A DNA stretch of 64,000 bases from the NCBI RefSeq assembly GCF_031877795.1, contig NC_133933.1, positions 22,100,029 to 22,164,028 on the forward strand, in the 5' to 3' direction. The notes below the pieces were generated by a model. It saw only the letters and a program-made list of their open reading frames with translations, was not told the DNA's origin and did not search any database. The first letter of the stretch is position 1. Every line of letters begins with the position of its first letter. This DNA comes from Strix aluco (lineage: Eukaryota; Chordata; Aves; Strigiformes; Strigidae). A program made the position numbers and the translations under genes. Below are positions 11,108-19,920 of the stretch, piece after piece.

Positions 11108-11195
11108 AGATCACAGAATCACAGAGTCATCTAGATTGGAAGGGACCTTGAAGATCATCTAGTCCAACCGTTAACCAAGCACTGACAGATCCCAG

Positions 11196-13981
11196 CTACA
11201 CCATATCCCTAAGTGCTATGTCAACCCGACTCTTGAACACCTCCAGGGATGGGGACCTGGGCAGCCCATTCCAACGCCTAACCACCCGTTCTGTAAAGAA
11301 ATGCTTCCTAATATCCAGTCTAAACCTTCCCTGGTGCAACTTGAGGCCATTACCTCTTGTTCTATCGCTTATTACTTGGTTAAAGAGACTCATCCCCAGC
11401 TCTCTGCAACCTCCTTTCAGGTAGTTGTAGAGGGCGATGAGGTCTCCCCTCAGCCTCCTCTTCTCCAGACTAAACAACCCCAGTTCCCTCAGCCGCTCCT
11501 CGTACGACATGTGCTCCAGACCCTGCACCAGCTTCGTTGCCCTTCTCTGGACACGCTCGAGTAATTCAATGTCCTTTTTGTAGTGAGGGGCCCAAAACTG
11601 AACACAGTCATCGAGGTGCAGCCTCACCAGTGCCGAGTACAGGGGTAAGATCCCTTCCCTGTCCCTGCTGGCCACGCTATTTCTGACACAAGCCAGGATG
11701 CCATTGGCCTTCTTGGCCACCTGGGCACACTGCTGGCTCATGTTCAGCCGGCTGTCAATCAACACCCCCAGGTCCCTCTCTGACTGGCAGCTCTCCAGCC
11801 ACTCCTCCCCAAGCCTGTAGCACTGCTGGGGGTTGTTGTGGCCCAAGTGCAGCACCCGGCATTTGGCCTTATTAAAACTCATCCAGTTGGCCTCAGCCCA
11901 TCGCTCCAGCCTGTCCAGATCTCTCTGCAGAGCCTCCCTACCCTCGAGCCAATCAACACTCCCACCCAACTTGGTGTCATCTGCAAACTTACTGAGGGTG
12001 CACTCGATCCCCTCATCTAGATCATCAATAAAGATGTTAAACAGGAGTGGCCCCAAAACCGAGCCCTGGGGGACACCACTCGTGACCGGCCGCCAGCTGG
12101 ATTTAACTCCGTTCACCACAACTCTTTGGGCCCGGCCATCCAGCCAGTTTTTTACCCAGCAAAGCGTGTGCCCATCCAAGCCTCGAGCAGCCAGTTTCAC
12201 CAGGAGAATGCTGTGGGAAACGGTGTCAAAGGCCTTACTGAAGTTGAGGTAAACTACATCCACAGCCTTTCCCTCATCCAATAAGCAGGTCACCCTGTCG
12301 TAAAAGGAGATCAGGTTTGTCAAGCAGGACCTGACTTTCATAAACCCATGCTGACTGGGCCTGATCATCTGGCTGTCCCACATGTGTTGTGTGATGGTAC
12401 TCTGGATGAGCTGCTCCATCAGCTTCTCAGGCACCGACGTCAAGCTGACAGGCCTGTAATTTCCTGGATCATCCTTCCGACCCTTCTTATATATGGGCGT
12501 CACATTGGCCAGTTTCCAATCTGTCGGGACCTCCCCGGTCAGCCAGGACTGCTGGTAAATGATGGAAAGCGGCTTGGTGAGCACCCCAGCCAGCTCCTTC
12601 AGCACCCTCGGGTGTATCCCATCAGGTCCCATAGACTTGTGTGTGTCTATGTGATGCAGTAGGTCACTGGCTGTCTCCTGGATTGTGGGGGGGTCGTTCT
12701 CCCAGTCTCTGTCTTCTGGCTGAGGAGGCTGGATTCCCTCAGTACAACTAGTCTTGCTATTAAAGACTGAGGCAAAGAAGGCATTAAGCACCTCAGCCTT
12801 TTCCTTGTCACTTGTTAACATGTTTCCACCTGTGTCTAGCAGGGGATGGATACTCTCCCTGGTCTTTCTTTTGCTGCTCATATACTTACAGAAACATTTC
12901 TTGTTGTCCTTGATTGCTGAAGCCAGGGTGATTTCCAGCTGGGCTTTAGACCTCCTGATTTCTGCCCTGCATAGCCTCACAGCATCTTTGTAATCACTGT
13001 GAGTGGCTAGTCCCTTCTTCCAAAGGAGGTAAACTTTCCTTTTCTCCCTGAGTTCCAGCCAAAGCTCCCTGTTCAGCCAGGGTGGTCTTCTCTGTCGCCG
13101 GTTTCTCTTACAGCACCTGGGGACTGCCTGTTCCTGAGCCATTAACACTTCCTTCTTAAAGAGTGCCCAGCCTTCCTGGACCCCTATACCCTTCAGGATC
13201 GTCTCCCAAGGTATCCTTTCAAGCAGGTGCCTAAACAAGACAAAGTCAGCCCTTTGGAAGTCCAGGATGTCAGTTCTGCTTAGCCCTCTCCTGGCCTCTC
13301 TAACAATAGAGAACTCTATTATATTTCATGATCGCTGTGCCCTAGTCGTCCTCCGACCGCCACATCATCCACCAGTCCTTCTCTGTTCACAAGGAGGAGA
13401 TCCAGTAGGGCACCTTCTCTGGTTGGTTCTCTCACCAGTTGCGTCAGGAAGTTGTCTCCCACACATTCCAGGAATCTCCGGGACTGGTCCCGCTCTGCTG
13501 TGTTGTATTTCCAGCAGATGTCTGGGAAGTTAAAGTCTCCCACAAGAACAAGGGCAAGCAATCGTTAGATTTCTCCTAAGTGCCTACAGAATATTCCATC
13601 CACCTCTCTGTCCTGGGTGGGTGGCCTATAGTAGATTCCTACTACAACATCAGCCCTGTTGGCCTTCCCCCTGATTCTAACGCAAAGACACTTTACCCTG
13701 TCTTCGCTACACTTGTGCTCAAAGCAATCATAACAGTCCCTAACATACAGCGCCACCCCACCACCTCTCCTACCTTGTCTGTCCCTCCTAAAGAGCTTGT
13801 AGCCGTCAACAGGTGCACTCCAGTCATGGGAGACATCCCACCATGTTTCTGTAATAGCCACAACATGATATTTTTCCTGTTTCATCATGGCTTCAAGCTC
13901 CTCCTGTTTGTTACCCATGCTGTGTGAATTGGTATACATGCACTTCAGATGGGCTGATGTTTTGTCCCCTTCCCCCTTCAA
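11196..13981 (-). pseudogene. CR1 ORF2: endonuclease and reverse transcriptase, two lesions
   Basis: This is the polyprotein that nicks DNA and copies the element's RNA at the nick. The N-terminal apurinic-type endonuclease runs from 13981 down to about 13317, with ITETWWD, GGGVALYVR, IYYRPP, GDFNFPD and the terminal SDHE catalytic motif. It has an in-frame TAA at 13565-13567 and a small frameshift near 13317. The reverse transcriptase is open from about 13316 to 11196. It shows [14 protein letters not shown] and [13 protein letters not shown], the catalytic FADD about 420 residues into the long open frame, and the C-terminal arginine-rich VVRRWNGLP region. ORF2 overlaps the end of ORF1, as usual in CR1. 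One or two point events would have silenced an otherwise complete protein. Confidence 0.94.
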
Positions 13982-13983
13982 AT

Positions 13984-14652
13984 CTAGTTTAAAGCTCTGT
14001 CAATGAGCCCAGCTAACTCCTGCCCCAAGATCCTCTTCCCCCTCTGGGACAGGTGCATTCCATCTAATGCCAAAAGGTCTGGTGCCCTGTATACCAACCC
14101 ATGATTGAAGAATCCAAAGCCCTGAAGGTAACATCAGTCTTGGATCCACAAGTTCATCTGCTGAGTTCTCCGGTATTCTTCTTCATCCATCCCCCCAACT
14201 GAAGGGATGGAGGAGAACACAATTTGTGCCCCTGACCCCTTAATCAGTTTCCCCAAGGACCTGAAATCTCTCTTCATTGCTCTAGGACTTCTCCTTGTAA
14301 TGTCGTCACTACCGACCTGAAAAACCAGGAGAGGGTAGTAGTCCTTGGGTTTCACTAGAGCGGGGAGTTTTGCCTTGAGGTCCTTGACGCGGGCCCCAGG
14401 GAGGCAGCAGACTTCCCTATGAAACGGGTCTGGTCTGCATATGGGGCCTTCGGTACCCCTCAGAATGGAGTCACCCACTGCAATGACTCTTCTGGGGTTC
14501 TTTTTAGAACTGGTTTTAATACCTGGTCTAGAATGACCCGGCCTTGGTGGACCTTGGTCTTCCTCCTTGTTTGTCTTATTTCCTTCCTCCTTCTCTTCTT
14601 CACTCAAAAGTTCCAGGGCTGTGATATTTGTACTTGAAGTGTAAGAAAACAC
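13984..14652 (-). pseudogene. CR1 ORF1: esterase (SGNH hydrolase) domain, one stop
   Basis: CR1 ORF1 proteins bind RNA and carry an SGNH-hydrolase-like esterase. Visible are the nucleophile motif VGDSILRGTEG, the GSDD block, and, after an in-frame TGA at 14134-14136, the final DG.HLSQRGKR block with its Asp-His pair, before TAG at 13984-13986. The N-terminal portion before the charged EEEKEEGNK stretch is missing, consistent with 5' truncation of the insertion. The first bases of the ORF2 frame overlap its end. Confidence 0.85.
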
Positions 14653-16400
14653 ACAGTAGTGTATTGCATCTTAAATCAGTGCATGTGGTAATTAATGGGC
14701 TAAATTTCCCTTTTGCTTATATTGATATAAATTAGGACTAACTCAGTAGGACTACTTTTGATGTCCATTTGTATAAATGGTAAGCTGTATTTGGCTCAGG
14801 ATATATTTTGTTCTTCCAAATTGCTGTATATCATAACACTTGGATATGTAATTTTTTTCATGAAAGAGATGATTTTATTTACAGTGGTTTTTTATATTAC
14901 TTTCTATGCTCTGACAGACTAGAATCGAAAGATAATACACCCCATTGAAGCATAAAGTAGCTAACAATTTATAATAGACTGTTTTTAAAACTGATCCATA
15001 AAACCGCCAGGGCTTTTGTCTTGCAAGGTTCGACATAAAGCCTCTTTTGAAAACATTTGTTTCTGCTAGCGGGCACTGGAGTAGAAAAAGCTGACTTCAC
15101 ACAGTACATAACAACAGAAAACTCAGCAACAGCGTACAGAACTTTTAGGAAATCTTCAAATGTCAGAATATAATGTAATATTACAACTGGGAATGCAAAA
15201 CAGTGCATTTCCCAGGGTTTTTTGCAGATTTTGTTCAGCATGTTCCTCTACTGTCAGTGTGGGAAACTTAGCCCTTATTCTGTCTTCGGGGAGGGAATGC
15301 CTGGACACCTGAGTTCAGTATCCATGACTGTCCCTGTACTTGCAACTCTCTGAGTGCTCGTGCACTTACACGTGCAATTTTATCTCCTGTTAGGGTTGGT
15401 CTTGCAATCCCTACTCATGGAGGTGACTCATGTGATTTCAGCTGTTCTGTAGCAAGAGTAAAAATACTCCTCTCATGAGGAAAGGTTACCTGAGAAGGGT
15501 CTTAATCTTCTTGTGTAGCTTAAAGCAGTGGTTCTCCACCTGCGGTCTGCAGACCCCTGGGGGGCTGCGGTGTCGTCACAGTGGGGTCTGTGAAGGCTTA
15601 AAGCAGGGGTGGGGAACGTCCAGCCCGGAAACATTTGATCTGGCCCACGGCAAGCACTGTGCCTCCTCTTCCCACAAACCCCTCTCCTCAACGCTCCTCT
15701 CATACTCAAGCCCACCCCCCCCACCCCCCAGCCTGCCCTCACACACTAGTATATTCAGTGCTAGTAGGGTTGGTGGGACCCACTTTGACTAGGCAGTTTT
15801 TCTCTTAAAGACATTTTCTTAACCCACCAGCCCTCTTTAGGGCCACAACAGGGCTGAAGTCTGTTCCTTCATTGTCTGTACAATGAATCTCCAGTACCTA
15901 TGGGGGGGTTTTCCACTTCAAAAACTGGACTTAGGCTTTGGACCCATCAAGACTTGCAATCAGTACCTAGATCTAAAAGCCCACACGAGAAGCTCAAAAT
16001 TTCAAGCTATAAGGATCCATATAGATCTTTGACTACACATTATCTGTCCCCCATTCTTGCCAGCTGATTTGAAACATTCTAATACAGATTTCAGCTGAAC
16101 AGTTTACTGTCTTAGAGGCTGATGTTAGGAACAATACCCTGTCTCTTTGTCCAATCCCACCTTCTCATGGTTATTGAAAGATGTTTATAGCCTGAGGGTT
16201 AGTTCAGAGCTTTTAAAAATGGAATGTGGATGTCCTTAGCCCCCACACAAATAAGTGGAGTTCTATGCCATGAACCCAAAACTGAATTTTCCCTGGGGTG
16301 ACTGTCACAGCAGATGTGTAAGTGTAAGGCTAGAGCAAGCCATGGAAAGTTAACTCTTCCCTTTATTCAGACTGGTAGTCTACTGAAATCTGGGCCAGAC
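14653..16400. other. intergenic DNA between CR1 and PCARE, with hAT-like ends
   Basis: About 1.7 kb with no supported gene. ERV-2 sequence does not resume here. Two short segments resembling hAT transposon termini lie at 15526 and 15604 (separate entry). A second, short coding exon of PCARE would be expected somewhere below 16604 and was not recognised. Confidence 0.5.
15518..15650 (+). repeat. two hAT-like transposon ends, each preceded by GCTTAAAG
   Basis: At 15526 the sequence begins CAGTGGTTCTCCACCTG, which resembles the terminal inverted repeat of Charlie-type hAT elements. At 15604 a second CAGGGGTGGGGAACGTCC-type end begins. Each is directly preceded by the same 8-mer (15518-15525 and 15596-15603), and hAT elements make 8-bp target duplications. 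No matching right-hand terminus is evident, so these would be fragments. Confidence 0.45.
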
Positions 16401-16401
16401 A

Positions 16402-16500
16402 ATAGAATAGAATATTTCAGCTGGAAGGGACCTACAACGATCATCTAGTCCAACTGCAATGTTATCTTTGCCCAACCATCTGTTCTACACATGAACAGGG
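16402..16500 (-). mobile_element. short CR1 3'-end fragment
   Basis: AATAGAATAGAATATTTCAG followed by GGAAGGGACCTACAACGATC and the ATCTAGTCCAACTGC segment is the reverse complement of the conserved CR1 3' end. About 100 bases are recognisable. The fragment lies just beyond the 3' splice-donor side of PCARE exon 1. Confidence 0.8.
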
Positions 16501-16608
16501 AACTTTTCTGGGAAAGCCCTTAACAACATTAATTTCCCATCAGGGGTTTAGAAAGCCAATGCAGTGCTATACTTCTGCTTTCTTGGTCTAAAGTGGGAAG
16601 TTTCTTAC

Positions 16609-17172
16609 CTTGCTTGGTTAAGCATGGGTTCGCTGCCAGATGTTACGGGAGCTGGAAGACGAAACTGGACCCCTGGTCGGCGGTCAGAGAAACTTCTCTT
16701 CACAAATGGCTGAGGACTGGTCGCACTCAGGGACAGCTTTCTGATCCGGTCTCCAGGCTGCCGGAAAAGCAGACTACTCTTTTGGGAAAGCGATGAAGCT
16801 TCAGGCTGGCTGGTCAGCTCCACAGTGGGTTTGGTGGGTACCAGAGGAGGTCTGGCTTCGAATAAGGAAGAGGTGGCCAGGCAAAATATTGAACGGGCGT
16901 TGCTGCCCCTCTTGGAGGATGAGAGCTGGTGCTCGTCCCCAGCATCCAGCCCAGCTCTTGGCCCCTTGTAAGAGCGGGATGGGGAGGTTGGTGGGGAGGG
17001 GGTGGTGGGGAATGGAGGGGGGCTTGCATCTCGGCGGTAGGCTGGGGAGCCCAGCAGCTGGTGTGGCGTTGGCGAGCTTTGCTTGTGCCCTGTGGGAGGG
17101 CTGAGTGGTTTTCGCTGGGGTGGTGGAAAGGGCAGCTTCTTCTGCAAGGGTGGGCTGGGAACCCTGGGGCTA
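16609..17172 (-). pseudogene. PCARE: PCARE exon 1, C-terminal part, after an internal deletion
   Basis: Photoreceptor cilium actin regulator (C2orf71) recruits actin regulators to the base of the photoreceptor outer segment; human mutations cause retinitis pigmentosa. The proline-rich stretch (SPRVPSPPLQ, then RKPLSPPTGHKQSSP) and the conserved SIFCLATSSLFEARPPL and FVKRSFSDRRPG segments match the C-terminal third of human PCARE in order. The reading ends at a proper donor, CAAG|GTAAGAA (exon end 16609). The frame differs from that of the upstream part, and about 450 residues of the human protein's middle are absent at the joint. The final short coding exon was not found. This piece is not usable as a gene. 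Confidence 0.85.
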
Positions 17173-18310
17173 GAGGCACGCCTTCAGTTTGCTAGAGGAC
17201 CTAGATGTAATTTGCTCATCCTGCAAGTAAGGTGCTGTTCTTGTTTTCCGAGTCTCTGGTTTGTTATCTGTATCCTTCTTTCTGTAAAACATTTCCAGCC
17301 TTTTGCTTAGCTCTTTTTATGTTCTCTGAAGCTCTAGGAGGGTCGGGTCCTCTGCCTGGCTTCTGAGGGACTCCTCTGACCTGGACCGTCGTTGTTTCCC
17401 GAAGGTTTTCTGGCTGCCCGTCGCTGTACTGGGCCTTGTTGTTAGGACTGCTCTTCCGCTCTCATCCTCTATCCATTCTTTACGTCCAGATTTAGCTGGG
17501 ACAAACTTGATTTTTTCACTGATGGCATCTTTCATCTTCAGAATAATTTCCTCTGTCTCTGCATTCTCAGTCCTCTTGATGGACTGCCTTTGTGTGTTAT
17601 CAGTGACTGCAGGCGAAGACAGGGGCCTCCTCGGCAGAGTATCCTTCCCCATTTCTGATAAACTTGTGTTGTCATCATCCTCCCCCAGGGTACTCCCTTC
17701 ATTGTCATCATCATCATCATCAGAAGGATAACCTCTTGATTCACAGAGTTTGAAGTGTTCACCTTCCTGAGTGGAGTCAGACTGGAACGAATTACAGGAA
17801 TGGCTTTTGCTCAAGCTTGCATGTTGGGGCATGGTAGAAATGCCTTCTGGTGCTCCACCCTGACAAGAAGTTGCTTCCTTACTCCGCATGGATGAATAAA
17901 ATATATCATTAGAATTCCTTTCAACTGCACAGTCACGGGATGCGGCTGTCCCTGGTGACACTGCCCCATCATGCATGTGCCCCACTGTTCTGGTGTGCTT
18001 TTGGGACAGATGTCCATATGCAGAGGAATCACATGCTTGTCCTCCATGCTGGCTGAGAGCACTGAACTCTTTGAGGGATTCATTGTCCACACCAATGCCA
18101 CTGTCCTCAGAATAGAGAGTCCTGTCATCACCGTGGGACTGAGAGGATCCCACCATCGAGGCTTCCAGCAGCCTTACTGTCCGTAGCAGGCGCTCATCAA
18201 AGCTTTGCTTTGCTTTCAGTTTTCCTTCCAAGCTGCTTGCAGCAGACTGCAGGTAGCTGCATGTTTCCTTCAGGGTGTCGGATGTGAGGAAGGCCAGCGT
18301 CCCACTCAGT
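17173..18310 (-). pseudogene. PCARE: PCARE exon 1, middle part, broken by ERV-3 and a stop
   Basis: The open frame enters directly at the LTR border (18310), reading LSGTLAFLTS, the equivalent of human PCARE LNGTVASLTG. It continues through SFDERLLRTVRLLE, YSEDSGIGVDNES, an acidic run, and EEIILKMKDAISEKIKFVP to AEDPTLLELQRT, all matching the human order. TAA at 17317-17319 then stops it. Homology continues in the same frame past the stop (KELSKRLEMFY, then TSRSSSKLKA) to a second stop, TAG at 17170-17172. The first roughly 330 residues expected upstream are absent, and no PCARE sequence is seen beyond the other end of the retrovirus. The gene copy is dead. Confidence 0.92.
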
Positions 18311-18659
18311 TGTCACGGTAGAGACGGACACGACAACAATAACTGGTGCAAGCAATGTCTCATAATTTTATTATTCACATTCTTCTTATATATCCTCATT
18401 ACAATACCGTGTGCTCTTTTTATGGGTCATAAAGTTGTTCCTCAACATTACTATTGGCTAGTTCTTTTTCTTCCTTGTGCTTTGTGTAGACGTGCAGAAC
18501 TGCAGCTTCTTCGTGCTGTTTCTCAGCTCACAGTTTCTCTTATTTTGCTTGTTCAGCTCTTCTCGGGACTTTCCGGCCCCTCATGGGTACACTGGAATTT
18601 CGTCAAGGCTAAATTCTTCTTCAGTCAGGCTGGTGGCAGACCCACTGCCTCCCCCGACA
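18311..18659 (-). repeat. ERV-3 3' LTR (349 bp)
   Basis: Read on the minus strand, the LTR opens with TGTCGGGGG right after the polypurine tract and closes with CTACCGTGACA at 18311. The ends form an imperfect inverted repeat. It contains a TATA-like GGATATATAAG and an AATAAA in the expected order. Beyond its terminal CA the sequence is PCARE coding sequence, so the insertion point is exact on this side. Confidence 0.9.
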
Positions 18660-18672
18660 ACTCCCCCTTTTT
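18660..18672 (-). other. polypurine tract of ERV-3
   Basis: AAAAAGGGGGAGT on the minus strand is directly followed by the LTR start. It is the plus-strand primer site of the retrovirus. Confidence 0.85.
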
Positions 18673-19173
18673 GTATTTGTGCTAGAAATATTGCGTGAGC
18701 AGTCTTCTGCAGGGCCCTTTGCAGAAGACTGACAAGACAGGGCAACATTCAAAGCACGGTTACAATTATCAAGATCGTTACCCCCACAGTTTTGACCAGG
18801 GATATCAACCATCCAGAAAGTCCCCAACTTTAAACATCCTTGTTAGCCAACCTGGAGCATCATCTTCTGTTAAACGCTTGACATCATCTTTTAGCTGCTG
18901 TATGCTTTTAAAAATAGATTCTGAGTGGTCAGACAAATTCATGCAACACATTCCACCAAAATCTTCACACCCATGTCCTTGTGCTAAAAGCAAAAAGTCA
19001 ATAGCAGCTCTATTCTGTAAGGTGGCATGCCTAACACTATCAACATCAGTTAAAAGACCACTAAGGGCTAATGAGGTAGCATCAGTTTGTTTGCTAAGCC
19101 AACACCCTAAATTTGTTTGTTTTTTCAATGCAGAGTTACCCAGACATTCTGTTTGGGTTGTGGAACTACCCAT
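18673..19173 (-). pseudogene. ERV-3 env: transmembrane subunit only, no surface subunit
   Basis: This is the fusion subunit of an alpharetrovirus-type Env. The open part 19173-18805 contains LQNRAAIDFLL, then a cysteine and a CC pair separated by six residues (CEDFGGMCC), then NLSDHSES and a heptad stretch. The frame shifts near 18805, and a hydrophobic membrane span (WLISLVKTVGVTILIIVTVL) follows in another frame with a further stop. Directly upstream, the end of integrase overlaps it, leaving no room for the roughly 300-residue surface subunit. That subunit has been deleted or was never present. Confidence 0.85.
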
Positions 19174-19918
19174 CCTTCACGCCGAACACACCGAGCAGGA
19201 ACCCAGCGAGGGCCGGCATCTGTAGAGACACAAGCATAAGCCCCGCCCCAGGTTAACAGCTCACATGGTCCACGCCACTGGCCAGTAATTAGATCTCTAA
19301 CATGCACTTTGATGCCCTTTTGCAAATCCAGTTTTGAAAAAAGAGAAATGCTGAAAAAGAGGAGGCAGAGAGGAATTATCCCCATAATGGAGAAAGTTGA
19401 GAACATAAACTGCTTTACCTAGACGTGTCTGGGGGGGTTCCCCAATCATTCCCCCTTTTTGTTTTTGAAGCTGCTGCTTCAGTGTACCATGCGCACGTTC
19501 AACAGTTGCTTGCCCTGTGGGGGAATGAGGAATGCCTGTAACATGAGTAACACCCTACATATCAAAAGATGTCTGAACTTTCTTCGAAACATATGCAGGG
19601 CCATTATCTGTTTTGATTTGGTATGGTATCCCAAGCATAGAAAAAGCCTTTTGGAAATGTCGAATTACATCTTTTCTTGTTTCTCCATTATGTGCTGTTG
19701 CTACTAAGGTATGAGAATAAGTTTCAATAGAAACATGAACATATTTTTGCTGGCCAAACTCCTGCACATGAGTAACATCAGTTTGCCAAATCTGCAAGGC
19801 TCATATACCTCTGGGATTAGTACCAAAATACACTGGTGTGTGAGTCCCTTGGCAATCAGGGCAGGCAGCCACAATGGAACGAGCTTCAGTGTGAGACAAG
19901 CCGAACTGCTGTCGTAAA
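19125..19918 (-). pseudogene. ERV-3 integrase, several stops
   Basis: Integrase inserts the viral DNA. Visible are the zinc-binding part (HxxxH at the end of the preceding open frame and CPDC), the first catalytic Asp in QIWQTDVTH, the second in KTDNGPAYVS, and the Glu in GIPHSPTGQATVERAH. After a frameshift, the C-terminal DNA-binding domain (VHVRDLITGQWRGP, then RWVPARCVRR) follows. TGA at 19919-19921 and 19798-19800, TAG near 19553-19555 and the frameshift near 19300-19400 abolish function. Confidence 0.88.
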
Positions 19919-19920
19919 GC

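Larger units (their letters stand above)
9602..11110 (+). mobile_element. ERV-2: 5' part of an endogenous retrovirus, truncated by a CR1
   Basis: Visible are a possible short or truncated 5' LTR (about 9602-9708), a tRNA-Lys-type primer binding site, a leader with a splice-donor-like CAGGTGAGC near 9850, gag matrix, a proline-rich spacer and the N-terminal half of gag capsid. Capsid sequence ends at about 11107, where a CR1 on the opposite strand starts. Beyond the far end of that CR1 (14652) no pol sequence resumes, so the rest of this provirus is missing. Its gag is betaretrovirus-like and related to, but clearly distinct from, that of ERV-3. Confidence 0.82.
11111..14652 (-). mobile_element. 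CR1 non-LTR retrotransposon, nearly full length
   Basis: Minus-strand LINE of the chicken-repeat-1 family, the dominant avian retrotransposon. It carries most of ORF1 with an esterase domain, and ORF2 with an endonuclease and a fully open reverse transcriptase. It ends at the low coordinate with the short ATTCTGTG-type terminal repeats of CR1 (11111-11130). The 5' end, near 14652, lacks the beginning of ORF1. Most genomic CR1 copies are only a few hundred bases of 3' end, so 3.5 kb with only about three coding lesions is unusual. It interrupts gag of ERV-2. Confidence 0.95.

Noticed and set aside
11833-12662. Several + strand frames of 60-139 codons
   Set aside because: They are shadows of the open CR1 reverse transcriptase on the minus strand.
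16793-17310. + strand frames across the PCARE C-terminal part
   Set aside because: Low-complexity complement of proline-rich minus-strand coding sequence.
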